Part shown: positions 42,160-50,302 of the stretch, in pieces
Layout of the letters: each line of letters opens with the position of its first letter
How positions within the stretch are numbered: the stretch's first letter is position 1
Source of the DNA: Stieleria bergensis
GTDB lineage: Bacteria > Planctomycetota > Planctomycetia > Pirellulales > Pirellulaceae
Length of the DNA: 64,000 nucleotides
Assembly (NCBI GenBank): GCA_007745635.1
Contig: CP036272.1
Span: forward strand, 5,416,816 to 5,480,815
Direction of reading: 5' to 3'
Program-made: the position numbers and the translations under genes
The notes under the pieces: generated by a model
Seen by the model: the letters and a program-made list of their open reading frames with translations, nothing else
What the model was told of the DNA's origin: nothing
The model's database searches: none

Positions 42160-42172
42160 CTACGAAATTGGT

Positions 42173-42946
42173 TCATTCAACGGGCGTTTTCATATCGCGC
42201 AGAGCCGGGAATTTCCCTCGCCAACGTCTGGCTTGTTCGATATCGAGCGTCGCCCGCAAGACCTGCGTCTGGTCGTCGGCTTCAAACAAGGGATTGCCCA
42301 GATGATCGAAGGCACTACTCCGTCCATCGAATGCCAATCCTGGCTCCGCGCCCACTCGATTCACGCCCACCACGCAGGCTAAGTTTTCAATCGCCCGTGC
42401 CTGCAACAATCGCACCCAGTGCTCACTGCGTTTGGAAGGCCAGCAAGCGATCAAGGTGATCAATTCAGCACCTTCGGCGACCGCCGGCCGAAAGATCTCT
42501 GGGAACCTCAAGTCATAACAGATAAAGGGGGCAATCGTCACGCCCTGCCATGTGAACAAGCAATGCGAAGTGCCAGCGACATAATGATCGCCTTCGCCTG
42601 AAAGCGAAAACGGTTTCATCTTTTGATAACGAGCCAGTTCATTGCCATCGGGATCAAACACAACAGCTTGATTGACCGATTGCCCTTCGATGATCGGCCC
42701 AGCCACACCGCCCATAACGGCCACGTTGTATTGCTTTGCCAGGTCTTTCAAGAACTGCTCACCCGATCGATCCGGCCCCTGTGCAGTCACCGTCACATCC
42801 ATGCAAAATCCCGTCTCAAACATCTCTGGCAAGATCACCAGCGCTCCAGTCGGGACGTCCGCGCCGGCCAGCAAGTTTTCAACACGTTGATGGTTTTCTG
42901 ACTTGTCCTGCCAAGCCATGTCCAATTGAACAGCGACGATTTCCAT
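42173..42946 (-). CDS. Carbon-nitrogen hydrolase, omega-amidase (YafV/NIT2) type
   Basis: A 257-residue nitrilase-superfamily amidase. The catalytic triad is visible: Glu41 in LPEMFETGF, Lys109 in RYQKMKPF, and Cys143 in FICYDLRFPE. PEMFxTGF with YDLRFPE and the YQKMKPFSxxxE stretch are typical of omega-amidases, which hydrolyse 2-oxoglutaramate or 2-oxosuccinamate to the 2-oxoacid and ammonia. The gene begins 29 bases after an aminotransferase stop on the same strand. The pair fits the glutamine-transaminase/omega-amidase pathway used, for example, in methionine salvage. Specificity is inferred from motif and neighbour. Confidence 0.9.
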   Translation of the reverse strand: MEIVAVQLDMAWQDKSENHQRVENLLAGADVPTGALVILPEMFETGFCMDVTVTAQGPDRSGEQFLKDLAKQYNVAVMGGVAGPIIEGQSVNQAVVFDPDGNELARYQKMKPFSLSGEGDHYVAGTSHCLFTWQGVTIAPFICYDLRFPEIFRPAVAEGAELITLIACWPSKRSEHWVRLLQARAIENLACVVGVNRVGAEPGLAFDGRSSAFDHLGNPLFEADDQTQVLRATLDIEQARRWRGKFPALRDMKTPVE

Positions 42947-42975
42947 GAAAGTGCCTCGATGTGATCAAGCGGTTG

Positions 42976-44172
42976 CTACAACAGGGTGCGCAGACCATCG
43001 GCCAAACGATCAATGCCATCAATGACCGTCTGGCCATTGAGTGCGCCAAACGATAAACGCAGTGAACAAGACGCGGACGCTCCAAAGGCGCTGCCCGGCA
43101 GCACGGCGACTTGATGCTGGCGAATCAGTTGTTCGGTCAGTGTGACGTCATCCTGTGAACTGTCTAAGTGCAAAAACAAGTAAAACGCACCCTCAGGGCG
43201 TGAGATTTGACAACGCTCCCCCAGCGTCTGCAAACGATCGATGGCCCGATCACGCACCTGCTGCAACTCTGGCACATACTGCTGGCAGTGCTCAGGGCCG
43301 ACTTGCATCGCAGCCAATGCGGCTTGCTGGCAAACTCGCGGCGGACAAATCAAGTTGGTATCTTGAACCTTTTTGACGGCCACAGACAACCGCTTGGGCA
43401 ACACCTGATAACCGATCCGAAAACCAGCCATGGCATAGGTTTTTGAGAGTGAAAAGAGACTGATCGTATGCTCAGCAGCACCCGCGATCGAACCTGGACT
43501 GAAATGCCGAGCCTCGTCGTAAATGAAGTACTCATAGGCTTCATCGCTAAGATGGAAAATGCCGCGCTGCTGGCAAAGCGAATTGATTTGCCGCAGCACC
43601 TCCTCGCGGTACAACGCTCCGGTCGGATTGTTTGGCGAGATCGTCACCACAGCGCGAGTTCGATCAGTGATTGCTGCGGCAATGTCTGCGACCACAGGTT
43701 GCGAGTCGCGATCCGTCGGCACCTCCACCACTCGGCAGCCCGCGATTTCAATCGCCATGTGATGATTGAAATAGTACGGCGTTAACAAAATGATTTCGTC
43801 GTCCACATCGGCAATGGCCAGAATCGCATTCAGAAACCCCATGTTGGCACCGGCAGTGACGACGACTTCACTGCCACTGTCTCCCTTTTCATCGCCCGCT
43901 GCCAAGGAGATGCCATTGTCAACAAGTAACTTGTGTTCAATGGCGTTTAGCAACGCTTGATCGCCGACGACGGGTCCATAGCGATCGGTGTGATAGCCTT
44001 GAATTGCCGGATCAGCCAGCGTCGTGAAAACACTTTCGGGTGGCCCATAGTGCACCACACCCTGCCCCAAAGAAATCGTACCAGGAGTCTGAGCGGTCCA
44101 CTGCGCGACAATCGGAATCACCGGTGATTGGACGCCAGTGATTCGCCGCGAAACCTTCGCTGATTCATCCAT
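42976..44172 (-). CDS. PLP-dependent class I/II aminotransferase
   Basis: A 398-residue fold-type I aminotransferase. The Schiff-base lysine is Lys244 in SLSKTYAMAGFRIGY. Other PLP contacts are SPNNPTGALY (Asn in the family NPTG motif) and LSDEAYEYFIYD. The C-terminal LRLSFGALNG includes the substrate carboxylate Arg. The adjacent omega-amidase gene suggests it transaminates 2-oxoacids using glutamine or a methionine-related substrate (KAT/GTK or MtnE-like role). It follows the CE15 esterase gene by 6 bases. Confidence 0.9.
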   Translation of the reverse strand: MDESAKVSRRITGVQSPVIPIVAQWTAQTPGTISLGQGVVHYGPPESVFTTLADPAIQGYHTDRYGPVVGDQALLNAIEHKLLVDNGISLAAGDEKGDSGSEVVVTAGANMGFLNAILAIADVDDEIILLTPYYFNHHMAIEIAGCRVVEVPTDRDSQPVVADIAAAITDRTRAVVTISPNNPTGALYREEVLRQINSLCQQRGIFHLSDEAYEYFIYDEARHFSPGSIAGAAEHTISLFSLSKTYAMAGFRIGYQVLPKRLSVAVKKVQDTNLICPPRVCQQAALAAMQVGPEHCQQYVPELQQVRDRAIDRLQTLGERCQISRPEGAFYLFLHLDSSQDDVTLTEQLIRQHQVAVLPGSAFGASASCSLRLSFGALNGQTVIDGIDRLADGLRTLL

Positions 44173-44178
44173 GATGGA

Positions 44179-45456
44179 TTAGCGTTCCTGTTTGAAACGA
44201 GATTTCGCGAACTTCAAGAACGAGACCCAATCTTGTTCGGTCAAGTTATGAGCACCGCTGCGAACGTGATAGCCGGTGGCTCCTTGATGGCGTGGGGCAT
44301 CCAATGCCGGCATCTCTGACGGTTCAATTGCCTGCAACCCCAACAGCTTGAAGACCGGCGCCGCGTTGATCAGCGACGTGTATTCACCTTTCGGATCTGC
44401 CCAAAGGTCTTGATCAGAACTGGTCACATACACTGAGCGCGGCGCGACCAAAGCGATCAGTTGATGCTGATCCACTGGCAACTCGCTTTCCCGATCCGAG
44501 AAATTGGCGAAGCGGTTGCAAAACCAATGTGGGAACGAAGAGGTGATTCGCTTGACCGTTTCTCCATAAGCGCGACGGGAAAGAGCGGCTCCTCCACAGC
44601 CCGAGTTATTGCTGTACGCGATCGCGAATCGAGTATCCTCGGCCGCCGTCCACAACGCTGACTTTCCTCCCCGAGAATGCCCAACGATTGCGCTACGTTT
44701 GGCGTCAATCGCTGGCATGGTTTCCAGGTGATCCAAAACACGACTCGCTCCCCAGCCCCAGGCGGACAAGGCTTTCCAGCGACTGTCTTCATCTGAATCA
44801 GGATCGTCTAGCAAAGCACGAATGCCTTGTTCGTATCCATCCTTGCGATCTGGATCGACATCGCTGGTATGAAAGGCCGCAGTGGCAAAACCAGCCTCAA
44901 GAATCCGCTTCACCGACCAAAAACCATCGGGTTGCTTGTCGGCCTCGTCAAGCGAGATGAACTTGCGATTGTTCATTTGAACGATCACCGGGACGGGCTG
45001 CTTGGACTGGGGGACGAACAGAACGAAGTCAAAGGAATGCGATCCGTTCTCCGTTTCGATGGTGAGGGTGTACTGAGCACCGGATGCACCAAGTCCAAAC
45101 ACGTTATCGCGCGTTTGGACGACTTTCGCCCGAGTCTTGTACGGCGTGCTTGGTCGGCGCCCATAAACCTGCGTGCGAAACAGCTCCATCAACTCAGGCC
45201 GGCGTTGCTGATACCAAGTTTGTGCGTCAGCAACCTTCGCTCCGTTACTGGCCACCAAAGGATCCGGCAACTGATAGTCGGGCACGTTGGCCTCGACGTA
45301 GTTAAACTGGTTGTTGCGTGATTGCTGCTTCTTGGCAACCAACTCTGGATTCGCTTTCCAGGGTGCTGGCTTCGTTTCCGAAACGGTCTGAGCAACGGAA
45401 ACGGAGAGCGTTGTTAACGCAAAAGCGCTGACAAAAACAGATCGAAGCAATCGCAT
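44179..45456 (-). CDS. Secreted glucuronoyl esterase-like (CE15) alpha/beta hydrolase
   Basis: A 425-residue protein with a signal peptide (LLRSVFVSAFALTTLSVSVAQ). The nucleophile Ser261 lies in VGHSRGGKSALW, the CE15 G-x-S-R-x-G-K motif. Further CE15 hallmarks are YSNNSGCGGAALSRR, FPHWFC, LPVDQHQLIALVAPR, and a His in SGAHNLTEQDW as the probable catalytic His. CE15 enzymes cleave esters of 4-O-methylglucuronic acid in lignocellulose or, in marine bacteria, perhaps algal uronates. The ATG at 45456 is chosen because it begins the signal peptide; the open frame extends upstream. It heads a tight three-gene operon, which is an odd pairing with nitrogen metabolism. Confidence 0.88.
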   Translation of the reverse strand: MRLLRSVFVSAFALTTLSVSVAQTVSETKPAPWKANPELVAKKQQSRNNQFNYVEANVPDYQLPDPLVASNGAKVADAQTWYQQRRPELMELFRTQVYGRRPSTPYKTRAKVVQTRDNVFGLGASGAQYTLTIETENGSHSFDFVLFVPQSKQPVPVIVQMNNRKFISLDEADKQPDGFWSVKRILEAGFATAAFHTSDVDPDRKDGYEQGIRALLDDPDSDEDSRWKALSAWGWGASRVLDHLETMPAIDAKRSAIVGHSRGGKSALWTAAEDTRFAIAYSNNSGCGGAALSRRAYGETVKRITSSFPHWFCNRFANFSDRESELPVDQHQLIALVAPRSVYVTSSDQDLWADPKGEYTSLINAAPVFKLLGLQAIEPSEMPALDAPRHQGATGYHVRSGAHNLTEQDWVSFLKFAKSRFKQER

Positions 45457-45601
45457 GGCAACCACATCAGGAAAGAGCAGGGGAGGGGAGAGGGAACGCT
45501 GGACGTATGATACTGGATTTCCCGTTGGCCGCCGAAAGCGGACGAGCATCACAGCATGACGCATCCCTGCGAACGGCAACTTGGAAACATCATCTGCGCC
45601 C

Positions 45602-45643
45602 GCGTAAATGTTACCGCGTAAATGTTACCGCGTAAATGTTACC
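45602..45643. repeat. 14-bp tandem repeat overlapping a stop codon
   Basis: Three perfect copies of gcgtaaatgttacc. The TAA stop of the DUF1592 gene (45639-45641) lies inside the last copy, so repeat slippage would not change the protein but would change the 3' end of its mRNA. Confidence 0.95.
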
Positions 45644-48593
45644 GCGACGTTCGTGGCGCGAGCCCAACGACGGCGACTTGTTTAGCAATTTCAGCAATGG
45701 TAAAGCCTTCGCTCTCACATTGCTCAAGAATTCGATCAACGGTCAAGATGTCAGCGGCTTCGAGCTTGCGTCCCAAAGCGTAACGGAGCAGATGTTCCAC
45801 AAAGGCTCGCTGAAATCGATCCTGCTGATTCACCAACGACGACTTGAACTCGGTGATCGTGGTGAATGCATGCTTGCGATGCAACACTCCTGCTGAATCC
45901 ACGTCACGGCCATTGCGATACTTGTCTCGCCAACGCCCGGTGATATCAAAATTTTCCAGCGCAAAACCCAAGGGATCCAGTTTGGCATGGCAGCCTGCAC
46001 AGGCGGCGTTGGAACGATGCGCTTCAAAGCGTTCGCGAATGGTCAGTCGCTTGTCCGCTGGATCTTCGTCTAACGTTGGCACATCGTTGGGCGGTGGAGA
46101 TGGCGGATCATTGAACAGCACCTCGGTGAGCCAAACGCCACGCGCAACTGGATGCGTCCGCTTGGGCCCTGAGGTCATGCTCAACACGGCACCATTGGTG
46201 ACAATGCCCCCGTAGCGTCGGTCATCGACCGCCACACGTTTGAATTCGCGTGCATTCAATTGCCGTCGCAACTCCCCTTCGTAACGCTGCCGCTGTTGAT
46301 TGGCAACCTTTTGTAGATCGACGTTGGCAGGAATGTCGCTCAACTGCGAACGCATCTGGTCAATCGATTCAGTCAACTGCTTCCAGCGTTGCTTTTGCTG
46401 GGCACTCATGGCGGCAAGCAATTCCGTCTGGGAAACGAAACCACTGCCGCTGGCGGCGGCAGCGGCCTCCTCTGCAGTCAAAGCTCGGTCATAGAGCCTT
46501 GCGTTATCGAGACGAACCGTTAAGAATCGATTGCCACCGGGCGGCAAGTGCCGCAGTCCAAAAACGATCGTTGATTCGTCTTTGGGGAAGAATGCTTTTC
46601 CTTTCTGATAGGATTCACCGTACGGCGTCCCATTTCGATACAGCTTCGTCGTGCCGTCTTCCTGATACACCATTAGCAAGTGAATCGACTCGCCGACTTC
46701 GGTTTCCTCAAACGAGTTCGGAAAATCTTCCGTACGAGCAAAGCTGTTACTGCCCGAAATCCAATGCCGGTTCTTGCGTTCGCCTATCACGATGGTATCA
46801 AAGAAACCGCCGCCTTTTAAAACACCCATCAATCCGCCACCACGCTGATCCAAGTCTTGCAACACGAACCTGACCTCCAGCGACTTGGCCTTCAATTCAA
46901 TGGGCAGTTTCTTGCTGATCAAGTAAGACTTCTCCAGGTCAACTGTGCCATCTTGAAACGAGATGTCGCCATGTGCGGTCAAGTCCAATCCATGCAGGGA
47001 TTCTTTCAGATCGCCATTAAACTCCCAAGCCGCATAGGGTCTTAGATCTGGCAAAGGTTGACTGCCATTCGCAGTCCGCTGTTGGAGCAACTGCTGGCGA
47101 ATCGAATCGGACAACTCACTCTCTTGCCGACTCAGATCAGCGATCTTCGTTTGCAAGGCTTGCCGTTGCTGATCACGCTCTTGATTGGTTTTGGTCAACG
47201 CCTGCTTATCGATCGCCGGTGGCTTCATCTCGCTGTGATACCAGGCCTTCAGAAAGTCACTTTGGTAAACACTGGTCGGCTGCACCAATTCAATCAGTGG
47301 CCGATTCTCTGCGAACACCGCATCAAACAGCAAGAGGGGCTCGAGCACCATCTGAACGCTAGCCGGTGACTTCGGATCCACATAGAAATAGCGGTGCAAT
47401 CCACGGTCGGGAGTCGAGGCCATCAAGTTCTCTAGCTGCATCCACTGGACCGGGAACGCATCCAAAAAACGTTCAACCTTTGGATCCACAAGCATGCGTG
47501 CGACGGTGCTTTGAAGCACATTCGGATCGGCGAGCTGATTTTGACCAGCAAGTTCAAGCAGTTCTGCGTCGGGACAACTGCCCCACAAATAGTACGACAG
47601 GTTCGACGCCAAAATGAATGGCTGATCACTCGGATCCGTGCTGGTGCTGCGAAACAGAAACAAAGGGGACGAAAGCGCCGCAGCCGAAACCTTCTTCATC
47701 GCGTCGGTAAAACTCGCTCCCTGCTGAATCTTCGCCAGGGTGTACCCGGCGTAGCGATCAACGGTCGCCTGATCGACTGGCCCACGAAAGACCAACGGCA
47801 GAAACGCTGTCAGCCGGCGGCGAACTTCATCCGAGTACTCGGAATCCTGCTCTGGTGCAGCAAACAACTGGTCCCAAACGCCCACGGTGTTTTCGTTGAA
47901 ATCAGCGCTTTCAACGATCGACACGCTGAGCCGCAGAAAGGCGTCCAGCAAGAGCGGCGAAAGTGTCAGCTGATCGGCTTGATTATCGTATCCATGCTCG
48001 GCACGCAGGTCTTTGGGAAACGGTTTGACGTCGGCCAATCCTGGAATTGGGTTCAGAGCATGCGACGCCACCTGCAAGACGTCGGGCAAAGCTCCCTTGC
48101 GGCGAGCAACTTGTAAGTAATCGCTATGCCGTGTCATCAATTTTTCGGACAACGCAAACACATCGCGATCCAACTGAAACAAATCGCGAACCGTGTGATT
48201 GTATTGAAAGCGATTCAAACGCTGCAGCGGCACGACCGGTGGCTGATCAGTCTTGATTGATTTCGCGATCAGCTCCTTGATCGCAGCGATTGCTGCGTCT
48301 CGAGCTTCATCTGCTAGCTCTGGCTCGTCTTCGGGAGGCATCGCCCCATTGCTGAGCACATCGAACAATTGATCAAGCAGCCCGAGTTCTTCGGCCAACG
48401 TAGCTTCGTCCAAGTCTTCAAAACTGACTTCACCGTTGCGGTCATCAGCGTTGTGGCAGTGAACACAAGACGTCTCCAGCACGTCCACCAAATCGCTTTG
48501 CGGGTCTGCAGAGACGACTTCAGTGATGGAAAACGTCAGAAACAGCAGTAGCGGGGCAAGTGAATTCTTCATCGTCAATTTCCACCGCATCAT
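45639..48593 (-). CDS. DUF1587/1592/1588/1585 planctomycete cytochrome with LamG-like insert
   Basis: A 984-residue exported protein. A signal peptide ends near VVSA (about residue 28). An N-terminal cytochrome c motif, CVHCH, is followed by a PSCyt-like region (GEVSFEDL, GAMPPED). The DUF1587-like LQRLNRFQYNHTVRDLF, DUF1592-like SSPLFLFRSTS with LASNLSYYLWGSCPDAELLELA, DUF1588-like GVWLTEVLFNDPPSPPP, and a second heme site CAGCHAKLDPLGFALENFD precede a DUF1585-like C-terminus. A LamG-like beta domain lies between (about residues 520-720, AAWEFNGDLKESLHGLDL). The ATG overlaps the upstream DUF1552 stop (ATGA), so the two are translationally coupled. Probable periplasmic electron-transfer or oxidising partner for the DUF1552 protein; function unproven. 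Confidence 0.88.
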   Translation of the reverse strand: MMRWKLTMKNSLAPLLLFLTFSITEVVSADPQSDLVDVLETSCVHCHNADDRNGEVSFEDLDEATLAEELGLLDQLFDVLSNGAMPPEDEPELADEARDAAIAAIKELIAKSIKTDQPPVVPLQRLNRFQYNHTVRDLFQLDRDVFALSEKLMTRHSDYLQVARRKGALPDVLQVASHALNPIPGLADVKPFPKDLRAEHGYDNQADQLTLSPLLLDAFLRLSVSIVESADFNENTVGVWDQLFAAPEQDSEYSDEVRRRLTAFLPLVFRGPVDQATVDRYAGYTLAKIQQGASFTDAMKKVSAAALSSPLFLFRSTSTDPSDQPFILASNLSYYLWGSCPDAELLELAGQNQLADPNVLQSTVARMLVDPKVERFLDAFPVQWMQLENLMASTPDRGLHRYFYVDPKSPASVQMVLEPLLLFDAVFAENRPLIELVQPTSVYQSDFLKAWYHSEMKPPAIDKQALTKTNQERDQQRQALQTKIADLSRQESELSDSIRQQLLQQRTANGSQPLPDLRPYAAWEFNGDLKESLHGLDLTAHGDISFQDGTVDLEKSYLISKKLPIELKAKSLEVRFVLQDLDQRGGGLMGVLKGGGFFDTIVIGERKNRHWISGSNSFARTEDFPNSFEETEVGESIHLLMVYQEDGTTKLYRNGTPYGESYQKGKAFFPKDESTIVFGLRHLPPGGNRFLTVRLDNARLYDRALTAEEAAAAASGSGFVSQTELLAAMSAQQKQRWKQLTESIDQMRSQLSDIPANVDLQKVANQQRQRYEGELRRQLNAREFKRVAVDDRRYGGIVTNGAVLSMTSGPKRTHPVARGVWLTEVLFNDPPSPPPNDVPTLDEDPADKRLTIRERFEAHRSNAACAGCHAKLDPLGFALENFDITGRWRDKYRNGRDVDSAGVLHRKHAFTTITEFKSSLVNQQDRFQRAFVEHLLRYALGRKLEAADILTVDRILEQCESEGFTIAEIAKQVAVVGLAPRTSR

Positions 48594-49951
48594 GTCGACA
48601 ACTCCGAAACGATGCCATTGCTATCGGCGAAGGAATCGATTTCCAAGCCCATCATTTGAGCGAACGTTAACCAGAGATTCGAATTCAGCGTCCCACTTTC
48701 CATTTTAATGAATCGACCTTGTTTGATCTGTCCTTGCGCCTTGCCAGCAACCATCATCGGCAAGTCATAGTACTGGTGCGTCGCTCCGTCACCCAATCCC
48801 GCACCGAAGGCACAGATTGAATTATCCAACAGCGAACTGCCATCAAACTCTTTGACTTCTTTCATGCGGCGGATCAGGTACGCGTACTGCTCCATGTGGA
48901 AGATGTCGATCTTCTGCAATTCTTTGTAGCCGTCCCCTTTCTGATTGTGCGTCATGTTGTGATGCTGAACCGGCTTATCAAAGACCCCCTCATACATCAG
49001 CGTCGCGTCCCAGCGTTCTGGACCGATCATGAACGTGCTGACGTTGGTGATTCCCATTTGAAAAGCCAGCAACATCAAATCCATTTGCAAGCGAATGTAT
49101 TCTCCCCGGGGCAAGACTTCATTCTTGGGCACCGTGACATCAGCACCTGCAAGCATGCGTTCCAGTTTTTTCATGCGGATTTCGATCTCTCGGATCATCT
49201 GCATGAACCCATCCATCGTTCGGCGATCATCAACCGCCAGTTTACCGGACATGCTGCGAGCGTCTTCGAGCACCAAGTCCGTGACGTCGGCGACGTGCTC
49301 GCGATAGCTCTTCTGCAAAAACAATCGCTGGTACAGTTTCTGTGGCTCTCGAATCGAGGGTGCAATTTTCCCGGGGCCGTACCACGAGATGTTGTCAAAC
49401 TCGATCGGCTCCTTTGGCGCCGTGAAACCGTTGCAACTGATCTCCAACGTATTGAACACCGTTGAATGCCCCACATGATCGCCGATCACTTGATCGAGAG
49501 TTCGGCCATTGGGATGAGCGATGTTCTGTTCTTGAGCCTGCTCGGGAGACAGGCTGGTTAGATAACAGGACGCTCCCTGGGCGTGCACATCCTGGCCATT
49601 TTTATAACTACGATCCAATCCGGTAATCATCGTCATGTCTGCAGCCAGTTCACGCAGCGGCTCCATGGTCGAACTGAACTGTGGGGCGTAGATACCAGGC
49701 TCGTTCTCAAAGCGCCGATCGCTCTTGACCTTGTCCGCGTTGAAACCGCCGATGAAACCGGGAACCTCGGCGTTTTCTTCGCCTGGGAAAAAGCAGCGTC
49801 TGACAATTCCGTTGGGCAAGTAGACCATGGCCAACTTCTTAGCTGGTTTCTTGACTGCCTTTCGATCAGCAGCCTTGGCAAGCGAAGGCAGAAAGGGGAG
49901 CGTCATGACAGCGCTCGAACAATGCAGAAAAGATCGGCGTGTACGCTTCAT
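48590..49951 (-). CDS. DUF1552 family exported protein
   Basis: A 453-residue protein beginning MKRTRRSFLHCSSAVMTLPF, a Tat-like signal. DUF1552 hallmarks: LAMVYLPNGIVRRCFFPG, ITGLDRSYKNGQDVHAQGASCYLT, TLDQVIGDHV, and a C-terminal LLDNSICAFGAGLGDGATHQYYDLPMMVAG segment that resembles the DUF1501 sulfatase-like superfamily. Members always seem to occur next to DUF1592-type cytochromes, as here. An upstream in-frame ATG at 49990 adds 13 residues lacking signal character, so 49951 is preferred. Confidence 0.9.
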   Translation of the reverse strand: MKRTRRSFLHCSSAVMTLPFLPSLAKAADRKAVKKPAKKLAMVYLPNGIVRRCFFPGEENAEVPGFIGGFNADKVKSDRRFENEPGIYAPQFSSTMEPLRELAADMTMITGLDRSYKNGQDVHAQGASCYLTSLSPEQAQEQNIAHPNGRTLDQVIGDHVGHSTVFNTLEISCNGFTAPKEPIEFDNISWYGPGKIAPSIREPQKLYQRLFLQKSYREHVADVTDLVLEDARSMSGKLAVDDRRTMDGFMQMIREIEIRMKKLERMLAGADVTVPKNEVLPRGEYIRLQMDLMLLAFQMGITNVSTFMIGPERWDATLMYEGVFDKPVQHHNMTHNQKGDGYKELQKIDIFHMEQYAYLIRRMKEVKEFDGSSLLDNSICAFGAGLGDGATHQYYDLPMMVAGKAQGQIKQGRFIKMESGTLNSNLWLTFAQMMGLEIDSFADSNGIVSELST

Positions 49952-50302
49952 AGCATTCGGTAGGCAAGAGTGGTGGGCAGGAGACTCCATTGTAGCTTCC
50001 CAGTAAAGCGATCGCGACCCTAATGCAGACGGGGAACGGCTTCGCCGCCAGGATCGCAGATCTTTTCAGCCTCCGTGGAGCGAATGTCCAGTGCCTGGAA
50101 ACGCAAACCCAGCCAATGCAGCTACACTATGACGATGCAGCCGCGATCGCCCAGCCTGCGAAATAACACTGCCTGCGAAACACGACTGCCTGCGAAACAC
50201 GACTGCCTGCTGATCGCCCGGCTTCCCTGTGTATCCCATCCCCTGTGTATCCCATCCCCTGTGCATCCCATCCCCTGCCAGAGCTTCTCTCCATTGCCTG
50301 AT
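49952..50302. other. Divergent intergenic region with two tandem repeat arrays
   Basis: About 350 bases between DUF1552 (minus) and the hexaheme cytochrome (plus). It has a 17-bp array (gcctgcgaaacacgact and variant) in three copies at 50154-50204, and a 16-bp array (ccctgtgtatcccatc) in three copies at 50225-50272. The frame of the downstream gene is open back to 50075 through these arrays, but the translation is repetitive and not a signal peptide. Confidence 0.85.

Noticed and set aside
50154-50272. CRISPR-like array
   Set aside because: Direct tandem units with no spacers.
50075-50302. Upstream extension of the hexaheme cytochrome frame
   Set aside because: Runs through two tandem repeat arrays and has no signal peptide; the signal begins at 50303.
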